Source: Nitrosopumilus sp. UBA526 (GTDB lineage: Archaea; Thermoproteota; Nitrososphaeria; Nitrososphaerales; Nitrosopumilaceae). Taken from it: a DNA stretch of 64,000 bases. Shown here in pieces: positions 45,201-53,188 of this stretch. The notes beneath the pieces were generated by a model. The model did not search any database. It worked only from the letters and a program-made list of their open reading frames with translations, and had not been told where the DNA came from. Positions within the stretch are counted from its first letter, which is position 1. Every line of letters begins with the position of its first letter. The stretch is from the NCBI GenBank assembly GCA_002506665.1, contig DAXZ01000060.1, positions 1 to 64,000 on the forward strand, in the 5' to 3' direction. The position numbers were made by a program, and so were the translations under genes.

Positions 45201-46497
45201 GGAGAAGGAAATGTTTGATCTTATAATAGTTGATGAGGCAAGCCAGCTAGCTGCTGAACGAGCCTTGCCGTTTCTCCATAGGGGAGAACGGATAATCATA
45301 GCTGGAGATGAAAAACAACTAAAACCACATGACTTGTTCCAAGTCAAGGAAGACGATGAGGACGGGGACGATGATACAGTAAACATTGAGAGTCTGCTGT
45401 TATTGGCAAACAGACGTTATGCCTCTACTACCTTGAGATGGCACTATAGATCCCAATGGCAGGAGCTAATTGACTTTTCAAACCATGCCTTTTATGCGGG
45501 AATGCTGCAGGTCTCACCAAACGTCCACGCAGATGCTCCAGAACCACCAATCCAATGGGTTGAATGTGCAGAAGGAATGTGGGAGAACAGATCCAATGCG
45601 GCAGAAGCTGCCAAAGTAGTAGATGTATTGTATGATATTTTACAAGACAATCAGGGCAAAGAGCTTGACACGATTGGGATTATCACGTTTAATGATGAAC
45701 AACGACATGTTATAATGGATGCAATAGAGATCAGGCAAAAAAAGGATCCTGCCTTTGATGAACTCTACAAAAAAATTGAAACACCTGCAAGTGGAAAGAA
45801 AGATGATGAGATCTTTGTACGAAATATCGAAAACGTTCAGGGTGATGAACGAGACATTATCATCTTTTCAGTTGGATATGCAAAGGACTCTGAGGGAAAG
45901 TTCCGTCTGCAATTTGGAACTCTGAACCAAGACGGTGGAGAAAACCGACTAAATGTGGCAGTCACCCGTGCAAGCCAAAAAATAGTTGTTGTGTGCTCTA
46001 TTGATCCACGTGACATGAAAACAGAAAACACAAAGAATCCCGGACCTAAAAGACTCAGAGACTTTTTGCTGTATGCCAAGGCAGTGAGCAACAAAGACAA
46101 GGAGAAAACCAATCAAATCTTGGCATCATTAAGCTCTGGAATGAACATAACCCGACAACAAACAAAACAGTTTGACAGCCCGTTTGAGGAGCAAGTCCAT
46201 GACAAGCTAGAGGCACTTGGGTATAGCGTGGAGACTCAGGTGGGACAGTCAAGCTATAGGATAGACCTTGCAGTGGTTCATCCGTATGATCCTCATAGAT
46301 ACATACTTGGAATAGAGTGTGACGGGGCAATGTATCATTCGGCTAAAAGCGTAAGGGAGCGTGATGTGACCAGACAACAGTTTTTGGAGAGACGGGGTTG
46401 GACGATTGACAGAATCTGGAGCAGGAATTGGTGGAGGAATTCAGACAAAGAAGTACAAAGAATAAAGGAAAGAATCGAGTCACTTGTCAAAAACTAG
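42232..46497 (+). CDS. Large SF1 helicase with C-terminal Vsr-like nuclease (DUF4011-type defence protein)
   Basis: The 1421-aa protein starts with a DUF4011-like region (KLLQLNKSNRCICLGRIYNK). Walker A RGPPGTGKSQ lies near residue 352, the Walker B box IIVDEASQLAAERAL near 1000, followed by AGDEKQLKPHD, and motif VI NVAVTRASQ near 1245, typical of DNA2/NAM7-like (UPF1) helicases. About 600 residues of helical insert separate motifs I and II. The last ~110 residues (from PFEEQVHDKLEALGY) carry the Vsr/MTES_1575-like nuclease core with YRIDLAVV, LGIECDGAMYHS and RQQFLERRGW. The helicase lies 102 bp after res and appears to be part of the same island. Confidence 0.88.
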   Translation: MSNNRSFIDKLDIYQNKLLQLNKSNRCICLGRIYNKHSFDLSRLLDSHPEKIDALVQQSFKHKKSVCILPDSDLSDEAMVMRRHLKALSRNIKQQEDETGSQYCYFGFPFLEGHIDKEHYTRGPLALFPVSVNYERKMQEAGWHVTFFDSSPIFNHTLFAALEKIGGFKMSDTFESDFEDLVLSSDLVSSDTIKTEFAKKLFDLLKDNGLPLDDSNPDEITASDPTPQLQNITKTEIDSFEIRPLRINNYKIIGNFAQGESAIYQDYDNLISAIGDGDSSDFVAAILDAAEDADDSAEDADDSTESADETKITDLDKVSDENLNLIVPSDSSQDRVVLASQNNPITVVRGPPGTGKSQVIVNVISNALAKGQTILVVCQKRAALDVVHQRLADKNLDRYAVLLNKEKEDRAKMYHQLKQILEHPYTKSDVDKKMSTTSKELDELIVRHSQISYALSKQYFDGITVRDLYTKSTADYSKRLDLAGIANNITHLDLDGLFRIFDKIQGDYKKFEDENYSWKNRKDFPKKHSSDKNKIKNILSAILSRSADFIILSDKSSQDSSIELSSKHSSLNSKIRPLELKIIHNTEIIKTILGTHDASISLAPPYDDLIKRVQAGLVLWRKFPHYDQILNVLKDSITEQTLQRQTELIDSLSESDDTSFFKKTFDSEIRRKAKNKKNFLKRTENQGKSQSDLIHKLQNGLGLWNLVEDASLCDYLFSKSLVISDKPVQKLLLDNLIELDNATRESLEHTDELQTTAESMRKIFEENKMPFDSNTKALTQRLTDGQEISADIEAFSEFVNDQEMEIIYNKISKPAELRSHIQNLDDNIDDFDDLQSYDIQKSQLNAISKAILDQCVLKMKPDENWAENIRQEIYHHWIEFIEQDQPILKSGCFDDYKDNQATISSLMEQKSDLLVKSIIDKIESNANFRPGSGNKSTRREADYNKLNYELGKKRRVKPVRKLLQEYGHILFDLAPCWLASPEMISNIFPLEKEMFDLIIVDEASQLAAERALPFLHRGERIIIAGDEKQLKPHDLFQVKEDDEDGDDDTVNIESLLLLANRRYASTTLRWHYRSQWQELIDFSNHAFYAGMLQVSPNVHADAPEPPIQWVECAEGMWENRSNAAEAAKVVDVLYDILQDNQGKELDTIGIITFNDEQRHVIMDAIEIRQKKDPAFDELYKKIETPASGKKDDEIFVRNIENVQGDERDIIIFSVGYAKDSEGKFRLQFGTLNQDGGENRLNVAVTRASQKIVVVCSIDPRDMKTENTKNPGPKRLRDFLLYAKAVSNKDKEKTNQILASLSSGMNITRQQTKQFDSPFEEQVHDKLEALGYSVETQVGQSSYRIDLAVVHPYDPHRYILGIECDGAMYHSAKSVRERDVTRQQFLERRGWTIDRIWSRNWWRNSDKEVQRIKERIESLVKN

Positions 46498-46500
46498 TTT

Positions 46501-46605
46501 ATGGGTTTCAAGAAAAAAGAGATGAGGTTAAAAGACATCCATGATTTTACTGCAAAAGAAGCAATTGCAGAATGGAATAATCCTGATACAATAAAAGAAT
46601 CCTAA
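46501..46605 (+). CDS. 34-codon small ORF after the helicase
   Basis: ATG at 46501, 3 bp after the helicase stop, to TAA at 46603-46605. It encodes a basic N-terminus (GFKKKEMRLKDI) and ends NNPDTIKES. The close spacing and sensible composition suggest a co-translated small protein; there is no homology I recognise. Confidence 0.35.
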   Translation: MGFKKKEMRLKDIHDFTAKEAIAEWNNPDTIKES

Positions 46606-46734
46606 CCCAACTTTTCTTTATTGTTTGTTTTAGGAATGCAGTATCTGATGAAATGTATGTTTGATTCTTTACTGCATTTGTAAACCACACATATTTTATA
46701 ACATTATAAAAGACATGGATTGAGCTAAAACACT

Positions 46735-47649
46735 ATGGGAAGGAGAGTGCGGTTAGCAACATGGAAAGATAGAACCATTGCATGGATAATTGATTATAGT
46801 CTACTTGGTATAATTTTCGTGCCACTCTATCTAGCAGTTATATCATACAAAAACCCTGAATCTGGTGTTTTTATTACATTTGTGTCACTCATCACACCAT
46901 TTGTGTATTTTGTGGTGTTAGAATACACGACAGGTCAAACAATAGGAAAGAAGGCTTTGAGTTTGAGGGTCATTGATGTTCGCGGTTCAAAACCAAGTCT
47001 GCAAGGAATCTTGCTAGGAACTTTTGGCAAAGCATTTCTGTTGCCATTAGATGTTGGTATAGGTCTGATAAACAGTTTACTGTCAGACATTGACAGAAGA
47101 CAGCGAATTTGTGCCATGTGGGGAGATACCCTAGTTATCAAAATCAAAAATTCAAATGACATAACACCTGAGACTCTAACCAAATTCAACAAACCTTACG
47201 ACATCCCTAAATATCGGCCCAAACAATCTCCTACTAGTATGCCATCTCCAAAACCTGAACCTCAAAAAACAGAAAAATCAAAACCTCCCAGCGAATCCAA
47301 AGCAGACAAGCCAGAGAACCGTGCGGTACTGCATGATTTTGAACAACTATTGCCACAAAACAACGAACCCGAAACTGATACAAAATCTACAAACATACAC
47401 CATTGGAATCTCTTCCCCAATGAATCATTTGAATCAAAAAAACACAAGATTCACAGAGCCATCAAACTATGCAAAGAAAACAGTCTTGGCAGCAAGGCAA
47501 AGATTCGCAGACTTGAGATGAAGATTGATAAATGGGGTATTGAAAACGAGCGAGATATCGATGCTCTAATGTCTGACTATGCATATCTCTTGGATCTAAT
47601 TGCAAAATCTACAAAATCCATGATAAAGGACAGCGATGATTATTCGTAG
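46735..47649 (+). CDS. RDD-family membrane protein with long soluble C-terminal tail
   Basis: The 304-aa protein has an RDD domain in the first ~140 residues: RTIAWIIDYSLLG at helix 1, a second helix (FVSLITPFVYFVVLEY) and a third (FGKAFLLPLDVGIGLI), with TTGQTIGKKAL between. Then follows a Pro/Lys-rich linker (residues 160-200) and a charged helical C-terminal region, about 225-300 (SKKHKIHRAIKLC, DKWGIENERDIDALMSDYAYLLDLI). Last gene of the island; it could anchor the system to the membrane, or be unrelated. Its 3' end overlaps the convergent substrate-binding gene by 10 nt. Confidence 0.7.
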   Translation: MGRRVRLATWKDRTIAWIIDYSLLGIIFVPLYLAVISYKNPESGVFITFVSLITPFVYFVVLEYTTGQTIGKKALSLRVIDVRGSKPSLQGILLGTFGKAFLLPLDVGIGLINSLLSDIDRRQRICAMWGDTLVIKIKNSNDITPETLTKFNKPYDIPKYRPKQSPTSMPSPKPEPQKTEKSKPPSESKADKPENRAVLHDFEQLLPQNNEPETDTKSTNIHHWNLFPNESFESKKHKIHRAIKLCKENSLGSKAKIRRLEMKIDKWGIENERDIDALMSDYAYLLDLIAKSTKSMIKDSDDYS

Positions 47650-48914
47650 GGTTGGGAGTAGATCTCTAAAGCATCATCACTCTGAGTATATTGTCCTAGC
47701 AGTCTCCAGTCTCCGTCTCTAATTCCCCATACCTCATAGTTACCCTGAGCTAGGTCGCCGGCGGCATTTAGTTTTGTAGATCCTACTGCTCCGCTATATT
47801 TCTCTGCAACACCAGGTATTGCCGCTTTGACGTCATCTGCATTGGAGCTCTGTGCTGCTAGTATTGCAAGACCTACTATCCACACAGTATCATATGACGA
47901 ATGAACATATGTGTCTGGCACATAACCAAATTTATCCATCATGTATCCCTGCACTTTTTGATAAACCGGATTTGAAGATATTCCCGGCTGTACTGTTGTA
48001 AATTGTACAGCAGTTGCAAACTTGAATCCAATTCTATCATCAATCAACGCGTCTTCTTTGGTGATTGCTCCTGGACCAAACCACCTTACCTTATCTAATG
48101 ACTCGTGTTCAGATGCTGATTGTGTAAACTGGAGAACTTCGGAGAATCCCAAAAACAAGACGGCCACTTTGTCTGCTCCGTACTGATCAATGTTTTCTTG
48201 GACTTTTTGAGCCAACAGGGAAGCCGATGCTGAAAACTCGGGCCTTTCTGGATTGTAACGGATTCCTTCATCTACCTGTCCACCTCTTTCCATAAACGAG
48301 GTTGTTGATGCTTCTTTTAGTCCATCACCCCAAGTGTCGCCTCTCCAGACGGGAAACAAGACATCAATTCCCGCATTTCGTATTAATTTTGAGATTGCGA
48401 CTCCCTGATTAGAGTCATCTGGTACTAGACGAAATATGTTGTCATCAGGAATTGCCAATGAGGGTGCAGTTGAGCAACAGCTGACAAGCAACATCCCGTT
48501 TGAATCTGCATATCCCTCGATGTTTCTAATATTGGAACTAGTCTCAGGACCTAGGACGATATCTATGTTCTTGGCATTTAATGATTCGAGTTTCTCTAAT
48601 GCAACTACGGGATTGGTGTTCGAGTCCTCTGCTAACATCTTGAGGGTCCACTCTTCTCCCTGCTCTGCTAGATACTTGTTAAATTCAGCTACTCCATACT
48701 TTGCGCCCTCATAATTCTTTGTGCCATGTGCGCTCCAATCCCCTGACAGTGGACGAATTGATCCTATGGTAATCTCGCCTGATAACCCTTCAGATTCGGG
48801 CATCTCTGCACCTGGCTCTTCAGGGTCTGTACTTGAGGAGGCGACTCCATATATGACGCCGATAACTATTATGACTGCTATGATACCAATTATCATCTTT
48901 TTACTAGAATCCAT
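47640..48914 (-). CDS. ABC-type branched-chain amino acid/amide substrate-binding protein
   Basis: The 424-aa protein has an N-terminal anchor helix (about 7-25), an acidic linker and a type 1 periplasmic-binding (LivJ/LivK-like) fold starting ITIGSIRPLSGDWSAHG, with IDIVLGPETSSN near 116 and DVLFPVWRGDTWGDG near 190. It would capture amino acids, amides or urea-like ligands outside the membrane. No permease or ATPase genes are adjacent. Confidence 0.87.
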   Translation of the reverse strand: MDSSKKMIIGIIAVIIVIGVIYGVASSSTDPEEPGAEMPESEGLSGEITIGSIRPLSGDWSAHGTKNYEGAKYGVAEFNKYLAEQGEEWTLKMLAEDSNTNPVVALEKLESLNAKNIDIVLGPETSSNIRNIEGYADSNGMLLVSCCSTAPSLAIPDDNIFRLVPDDSNQGVAISKLIRNAGIDVLFPVWRGDTWGDGLKEASTTSFMERGGQVDEGIRYNPERPEFSASASLLAQKVQENIDQYGADKVAVLFLGFSEVLQFTQSASEHESLDKVRWFGPGAITKEDALIDDRIGFKFATAVQFTTVQPGISSNPVYQKVQGYMMDKFGYVPDTYVHSSYDTVWIVGLAILAAQSSNADDVKAAIPGVAEKYSGAVGSTKLNAAGDLAQGNYEVWGIRDGDWRLLGQYTQSDDALEIYSQPYE

Positions 48915-48944
48915 TTCTACAAACTAGTCAAAGAAAACCTAATC

Positions 48945-49505
48945 TTAAATCTTTTCTTTATTCATGAAATTGAGAAATTTTTGATGAAGTTCAGGCATCT
49001 CTTTGTGTAACCACTCGTATATCTCTCCAAACGCTCTGGCCTCATCAATGATATATTTCTCAATATCCGCAAACCGCTTTTCCCTATACCACAAGGGAAT
49101 TGGGGTGCCATCGTGCTCCTTGCCAGTCATCTTGTCTAGACCGGAGCCACGAAACTCTCCCTTGTTCATTAAAACAAAAATATTTTGCAAATCTATACAC
49201 GGCCTATACAGTACATTGATTGGGAACTTTGAGTATTTCGTGGATTTTTCCAAGAGAAACTTGTACTCAAATGACAAGTTAACGCCTACTGGAATAAAAT
49301 CAAAGGAAGATGAATTGACTATGGGGGTATCCATGATAAATTTCTGAAGCATCTCTGATTCTCCCAACTCCCATTCTTTTAGGATGTGGAGATCTCCCCG
49401 TGGCCTTCCTGTTCCTCGTTCTAATTCTTGGTATTGAATTGTAATTATCTTGTCCTCTACCTCGTCAAGTCCAGTTGTTTCAATGTCAAGATAATATGAT
49501 GCTAT
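48945..49505 (-). CDS. DEDD-type 3'-5' exonuclease (RNase H-like), probable ATA start
   Basis: From the first ATG (49367) the frame is 140 aa and lacks an active site. Upstream in the same frame the codons read ASYYLDIETTGLDEVEDKIITIQYQELER, supplying the DxE motif of exonuclease-I-type RNase H folds. No ATG, GTG or TTG exists between the upstream TAA and this point; an ATA at 49505 sits where the initiator should be, and a TATA box lies 26 nt upstream. The C-terminal part contains the remaining residues (FADIEKYIIDEARAFGE; Asp-rich). Either an ATA start or a start-loss mutation is implied. Confidence 0.7.
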   Translation of the reverse strand: MASYYLDIETTGLDEVEDKIITIQYQELERGTGRPRGDLHILKEWELGESEMLQKFIMDTPIVNSSSFDFIPVGVNLSFEYKFLLEKSTKYSKFPINVLYRPCIDLQNIFVLMNKGEFRGSGLDKMTGKEHDGTPIPLWYREKRFADIEKYIIDEARAFGEIYEWLHKEMPELHQKFLNFMNKEKI

Positions 49506-49528
49506 GTTTGTGTATATCTTTGGAAAGT

Positions 49529-49536
49529 ATTTTAAT
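49529..49536 (-). promoter_or_regulatory. TATA box of the exonuclease gene
   Basis: ATTAAAAT on the minus strand is centred 26-27 nt before the ATA at 49505, predicting that transcription starts at that codon. Confidence 0.45.
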
Positions 49537-49582
49537 TTTTACACCCAAGATCTCTTAAATTCTAGTGTATCTTGATATATTT

Positions 49583-49843
49583 ATGAGGATTAAGAGCCTT
49601 CAAAATAATCCAAACTGGAGGCCGTCACTAGGCGACAAGCTAGACAAGGTTCATTTTAGAAACGGTCACTTGCATGCAGAATGTGATCCTGTTACTGGAA
49701 AATGCTCTATCCATTATGACAAACATGATCCTTACGAGTCCCTCACAGAACTATCTAGACATCTATGGAAAAGTAATCTAGGAAAGGTTCTGATTATAGG
49801 TGGAGCTATTGCACTAGGTCTTGCTGTTCTAAAGAGCCGTTAG
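49583..49843 (+). CDS. Small protein with C-terminal membrane helix
   Basis: The ~86-aa protein begins MRIKSLQNNPNWRPS, has a HLHAECDPVTGKCSIHYDKHDP segment, with two Cys, that might bind metal, and ends with a hydrophobic helix (KVLIIGGAIALGLAVL) followed by KSR, so it is tail-anchored. The ATG at 49583 is chosen over an upstream in-frame start at 49565. Unknown family. Confidence 0.6.
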   Translation: MRIKSLQNNPNWRPSLGDKLDKVHFRNGHLHAECDPVTGKCSIHYDKHDPYESLTELSRHLWKSNLGKVLIIGGAIALGLAVLKSR

Positions 49844-50063
49844 TTCTTGACAAATCTATATACACTTGCAAGAATTATTCTGGCATACATAACGATGCCG
49901 TCTGTGTTGGCAAGAAAAAGGTCAGCAGTCTCATAATGACAGTTCCCAACGTCACATGTCTGACCATTATTGATTCATCACTGTTTGATACAATTCCAAA
50001 TATGTCCTAATCTTGGGGTGAGATAATTACGACATAACAAATCTCGAAAAATCTTCAAAACCT
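49844..50063. other. Intergenic stretch without supported gene
   Basis: Frames of 13 and 24 codons are present (for example ATG at 49952 or thereabouts), but neither has support. No RNA fold seen by eye. Confidence 0.3.
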
Positions 50064-50070
50064 TTAAATC
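50064..50070 (+). promoter_or_regulatory. TATA box of the SRPBCC gene
   Basis: TTTAAAT is centred 27 nt before the TTG at 50094 and supports the leaderless TTG start. Confidence 0.45.
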
Positions 50071-50093
50071 CTTATTGCCAAGAAACCCAATCG

Positions 50094-50684
50094 TTGACAC
50101 TCGTTACAAAGTCAATTGATATAAAGACACCAGTAGATAGCGTCTTTACCTATTTTGCAAGACCAGAACATATCTCTGATCAGATGAAAAATGATACAGT
50201 AGGCATGACAATCGTTCCTATGGATATCAAAGAAGGAATGGGTGTTGGTACAACCTTTCGAGTTATCGGTGACTTTGGCGGTAAACGCCTAGAGTGGGAC
50301 TGTGAAACGACTGAATTTGTCAAAAACCAGTTAATAGCTGCCAAACAGATTGAGGGACCATTCAAGCACTGGCAGATTACCAACAAGTTTGAGGCATTGG
50401 GAGATAATCTTACCAGAGTAACAATGTCAGTGACCTATGCGATGCCATTTGGTCCTCTAGGTGCAATTCTGGACAAGGCAAAGTTTGCAAAATCTGCTGA
50501 AAAAGGAATGGAGACTGCTCTTTATAATGTCAGGGGACTGTTGGAAGGAAACGGCTCAATCCCGGTATACATCACACTTGATGCATATCAAAAACTCTTG
50601 GCAGAAAAGAAAAAGATGAACGATGTTCCAGTCTCAACTGCACTTACGGCAATCATTGAAAAATACAATGAGATCAAAGCTTAA
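50094..50684 (+). CDS. SRPBCC (START-like) domain protein
   Basis: The first ~150 residues form a Bet v1/polyketide-cyclase-like hydrophobic cavity fold: SIDIKTPVDSVFTYFARPEHI at the start, MGVGTTFRVIGDFGGKRLEW in the middle and a long C-terminal helix (KSAEKGMETALYNVRGLLE). Residues 155-196 are a helical extension (AYQKLLAEKKKM...ALTAIIEKYNEI). It may bind a lipid-like ligand; no partner is obvious. Start TTG. Confidence 0.8.
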   Translation: MTLVTKSIDIKTPVDSVFTYFARPEHISDQMKNDTVGMTIVPMDIKEGMGVGTTFRVIGDFGGKRLEWDCETTEFVKNQLIAAKQIEGPFKHWQITNKFEALGDNLTRVTMSVTYAMPFGPLGAILDKAKFAKSAEKGMETALYNVRGLLEGNGSIPVYITLDAYQKLLAEKKKMNDVPVSTALTAIIEKYNEIKA

Positions 50685-50686
50685 GA

Positions 50687-50696
50687 TTAATAATAA
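50687..50696 (+). promoter_or_regulatory. TATA-like element of tRNA-Lys
   Basis: TTAATAATAA is centred about 28 nt before the tRNA 5' end. Confidence 0.35.
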
Positions 50697-50719
50697 CTCT
50701 AATCCTTGTTGATTTTAGT

Positions 50720-50793
50720 GGGTCTATGGCGCAGCCAGGTAGCGCACCGGACTCTTAATCCGGTTGTCAAGGGTCCGAATCCCTTTAGACCCG
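50720..50793 (+). tRNA. tRNA-Lys (CUU), no intron
   Basis: A complete 74-nt cloverleaf: acceptor GGGTCTA/TAGACCC, D stem GCGC/GCGC with loop AGCCAGGTA, anticodon stem CCGGA/TCCGG with loop CTCTTAA (anticodon CTT), variable TTGTC, T stem AAGGG/CCCTT with loop TCCGAAT, discriminator G. No CCA is encoded. Confidence 0.95.
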
Positions 50794-50874
50794 CCTTATT
50801 TTTGATATATCTAAAGGACACACTGCAAGCAGATTCATAACTCGAATTGATCTCAAAATGCAAAGAATAAAAAT

Positions 50875-51558
50875 ATGATCAATTCACAATATGTGATGTC
50901 CATAACTCCAAGTGAGTGCTTTGTTGAATTATTCAGTTTTGATGATCTGGCAAGATATGCATGTGCATTTCAAGACTATCCAAAGAGGGTATATTCCCAA
51001 GAACTAGATGGTTCCAGAGTTGTATCCACTAGCATTACTCTGGCAAATACCCTGCTGATCTTTTATGCCCCGATGCCAAAATCAGGCAGATATGTCTCAT
51101 ATCAGGTTACTGCAGGCAAGGAGGTCTGCGATATCGTCGAATCTACAAAGACCAATTCCCACTATGCGCCAATTATACACATGGAATCTGGGATCTCTTC
51201 ATTATCTACGAAATCAACAAATATTGCAGATCAATTTCATCCAATCAGGGTCAAAGACCTAGGCAGCTTGGCACGGTTAACATATGATCCCGAGTTTCCA
51301 GACGAACAAAACATTGCGCTCTATGTATTGCCACACAAAAAGTCTTGGGTAATGGGCTACATTACATCCCTTGAGATGGATCAAACATACTATAATTTCA
51401 ACTATATCGAGCTAGACTCTGAACCTGCAAAACACTTTGTAAAATACCAAGGCAACCAGGGGGAGGATCCGGTGTTCTCTGATACCTTTGATCATGGATA
51501 TTCTTATCTACCAATCATCAAAATAAAGTCCGGGCATTCAATCTTTGGACTAGTTTAA
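50875..51558 (+). CDS. Unknown conserved-looking cytoplasmic protein (227 aa)
   Basis: No signal peptide or membrane helix. The sequence mixes beta and alpha segments (SVSITPSECFVELF at the start, LANTLLIFYAPMP, ENIALYVLPHKKSWVMGYI) with few low-complexity parts, so it is a folded protein. I cannot assign a family. Its 3' end overlaps the convergent gene by 4 nt, and both belong to a block of unknown genes, 50.9-53.1 kb. Confidence 0.65.
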   Translation: MINSQYVMSITPSECFVELFSFDDLARYACAFQDYPKRVYSQELDGSRVVSTSITLANTLLIFYAPMPKSGRYVSYQVTAGKEVCDIVESTKTNSHYAPIIHMESGISSLSTKSTNIADQFHPIRVKDLGSLARLTYDPEFPDEQNIALYVLPHKKSWVMGYITSLEMDQTYYNFNYIELDSEPAKHFVKYQGNQGEDPVFSDTFDHGYSYLPIIKIKSGHSIFGLV

Positions 51559-52232
51559 ACTCGGGTCAGCTGACCGATCATTTTTCTTGACTCCTCAACT
51601 AGTCGTTTTAGTACTGGGATGTAAACTTCGGCCGCACGTGCTATCTCTATATCCTCATGATCTTCTACACCCAAACACGCTGATGCGACTATCTGCTCTT
51701 TTGTTATCTTGGGCTCTGCTTTTTTATCCCTCTTTTGATTTATGACTTGTAAAAATACTGGCAGCTGTCTCTTAATCTCAACGTATAACTCGTCTCGTGA
51801 TCGCAGTTTTCCATGTCTCAAATTTATCCCAAGCTGCTGCTTCATATCTCCCTCGTATCCATCCAAAGCTCTAATCATAATCTTGATCTCAGACAACCTG
51901 CCAAATTTGTTCTGATAGTGACGTATCTGACTCACAAAGTTCGGATACAGGCTTTGGTGCTCCTTTGCATATGTTATCGAGTACCATTCTGAAAACTCTA
52001 TTGCCTTTTTGTCGTCTTTTGCCTTTGCCTTTTTGTAAAAACCCTGCTCTGAAATCTCAGACACAAACAAACCAAAATCTCTGTCTGCCTCCTCAAAGAT
52101 TCCTACAACTATGTTATTTACCAAAGTGAGATACTCGGCAAAAAAATATCCGACATAGTATGGCTCGGGGTCATACTGTCTTATCTGCTTTACACAAGCC
52201 TCACACCTTGTTATTAACTCCTCAATGTTCAT
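51555..52232 (-). CDS. Unknown helical protein (225 aa)
   Basis: Largely helical and charged: CEACVKQIRQYDPEPYYVGYFFAEYL near the N-terminus, a Lys-rich middle and IVASACLGVEDHEDIEIARAAEVYIP near residue 180. No recognised motif. Starts 9 bp after the stop of the upstream 122-aa gene on the same strand, so the two are probably an operon. Confidence 0.65.
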   Translation of the reverse strand: MNIEELITRCEACVKQIRQYDPEPYYVGYFFAEYLTLVNNIVVGIFEEADRDFGLFVSEISEQGFYKKAKAKDDKKAIEFSEWYSITYAKEHQSLYPNFVSQIRHYQNKFGRLSEIKIMIRALDGYEGDMKQQLGINLRHGKLRSRDELYVEIKRQLPVFLQVINQKRDKKAEPKITKEQIVASACLGVEDHEDIEIARAAEVYIPVLKRLVEESRKMIGQLTRV

Positions 52233-52241
52233 CAGGTACTG

Positions 52242-52610
52242 TTACCCGTCTGTAGTATATTTTGAGTGTGCTTTCAAGCTAGATGCCAGTTTTTTGAAAA
52301 TCTCATTTACACTGACATCTACTAGATTTATTGTGGCATTCTCTTTTACAATCTGTTTTTCAAACGTTGCTTTAATTGCAAATGACACTGATGACCAATG
52401 CAAGGTTCCCTCCAGCTGTTCTTGAACAGTAGAATTAGTCGTAGGAAAGTTTGCAGGGGAGAACACAATCCCGTTTGTCCACTGCATTGTAGGAATTCCT
52501 CCTCCGGATGATCTTGTACTAAACGCTATCTGTTTAACCCAGTCCTCAAACTTGTATTCAATTACTTCATGAATAACTAGTCTCTTCCATGGTTCAATAG
52601 AAATCTCCAT
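52242..52610 (-). CDS. Unknown protein (122 aa)
   Basis: A small soluble protein beginning MEISIEPWKRLVIHEVIEYKF, with a Gly/Ser-rich centre (STRSSGGGIPTMQW) and a C-terminal helix. No family recognised. Same strand and adjacent to the 225-aa and the phasin-like genes. Confidence 0.6.
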   Translation of the reverse strand: MEISIEPWKRLVIHEVIEYKFEDWVKQIAFSTRSSGGGIPTMQWTNGIVFSPANFPTTNSTVQEQLEGTLHWSSVSFAIKATFEKQIVKENATINLVDVSVNEIFKKLASSLKAHSKYTTDG

Positions 52611-52656
52611 CTATTCATATTGCTATTATACTAATAATAATCCTGCCTTTGAGCAA

Positions 52657-53115
52657 TCACATCTGTCCTGATTGCCACGCTTGGTTGAACTTCTTGAGAG
52701 CTTCTTGATATGCCTTGATGGAGTCATCTCCAGATGTCTTGAGAAATTTTTCCCACTGACTATTGAACTTCTTTATAGATTCAATGTTGGTCTCTTTGAA
52801 GATATCTTCTATCATCCTTGTCTGTTGTTTGACATATTCTGGACCAATCTCTTCCCAGGTGTTCTCCCAACTCGAACTGACCTTCTTTAACAACTCTGCA
52901 TCTGATTCTAGTGCTTTCTGACAGGCATCATGGTAGGCCATCAGGGTCTCATTTGTAGCCTTTTGCCACTGGGCAAGGGATTGCTTCCAACCACTCAGGG
53001 CAGAGTTGTAGTCCTTCCACGCCTTTTCAAATTCTGGTTTTTTCCCAGTCTTGGGAGCTGTCTTTTTTACAGTCTTTTTTGTAGCCTTTTTCAGAGTTTT
53101 TTTCTTGGCTACCAT
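52657..53115 (-). CDS. Phasin-like helical protein with Lys-rich N-terminal tail
   Basis: The 152-aa protein has a 25-residue KKATKKT/VKKTAPKTGKK basic tail and then an all-helical domain rich in Trp, Gln and Lys (KAWKDYNSALSGWKQSL, FNSQWEKFLKTSGDD, YQEALKKFNQAWQSGQM), the pattern of phasins that coat polyhydroxyalkanoate granules. The basic tail could instead bind nucleic acid. PHA synthase genes are not in the window, so the assignment is tentative. Confidence 0.5.
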   Translation of the reverse strand: MVAKKKTLKKATKKTVKKTAPKTGKKPEFEKAWKDYNSALSGWKQSLAQWQKATNETLMAYHDACQKALESDAELLKKVSSSWENTWEEIGPEYVKQQTRMIEDIFKETNIESIKKFNSQWEKFLKTSGDDSIKAYQEALKKFNQAWQSGQM

Positions 53116-53188
53116 GCCATAATTTTAAAGATGGTAGGTGTTAAATCTTTCAATAAATTTGAAGATAGGGGGAGAGGGTATGGGGGGG

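Noticed and set aside
49940..50015. Short ORFs of 13 and 24 codons before the SRPBCC gene
   Set aside because: No ribosome-binding site, TATA box or conservation evidence visible.
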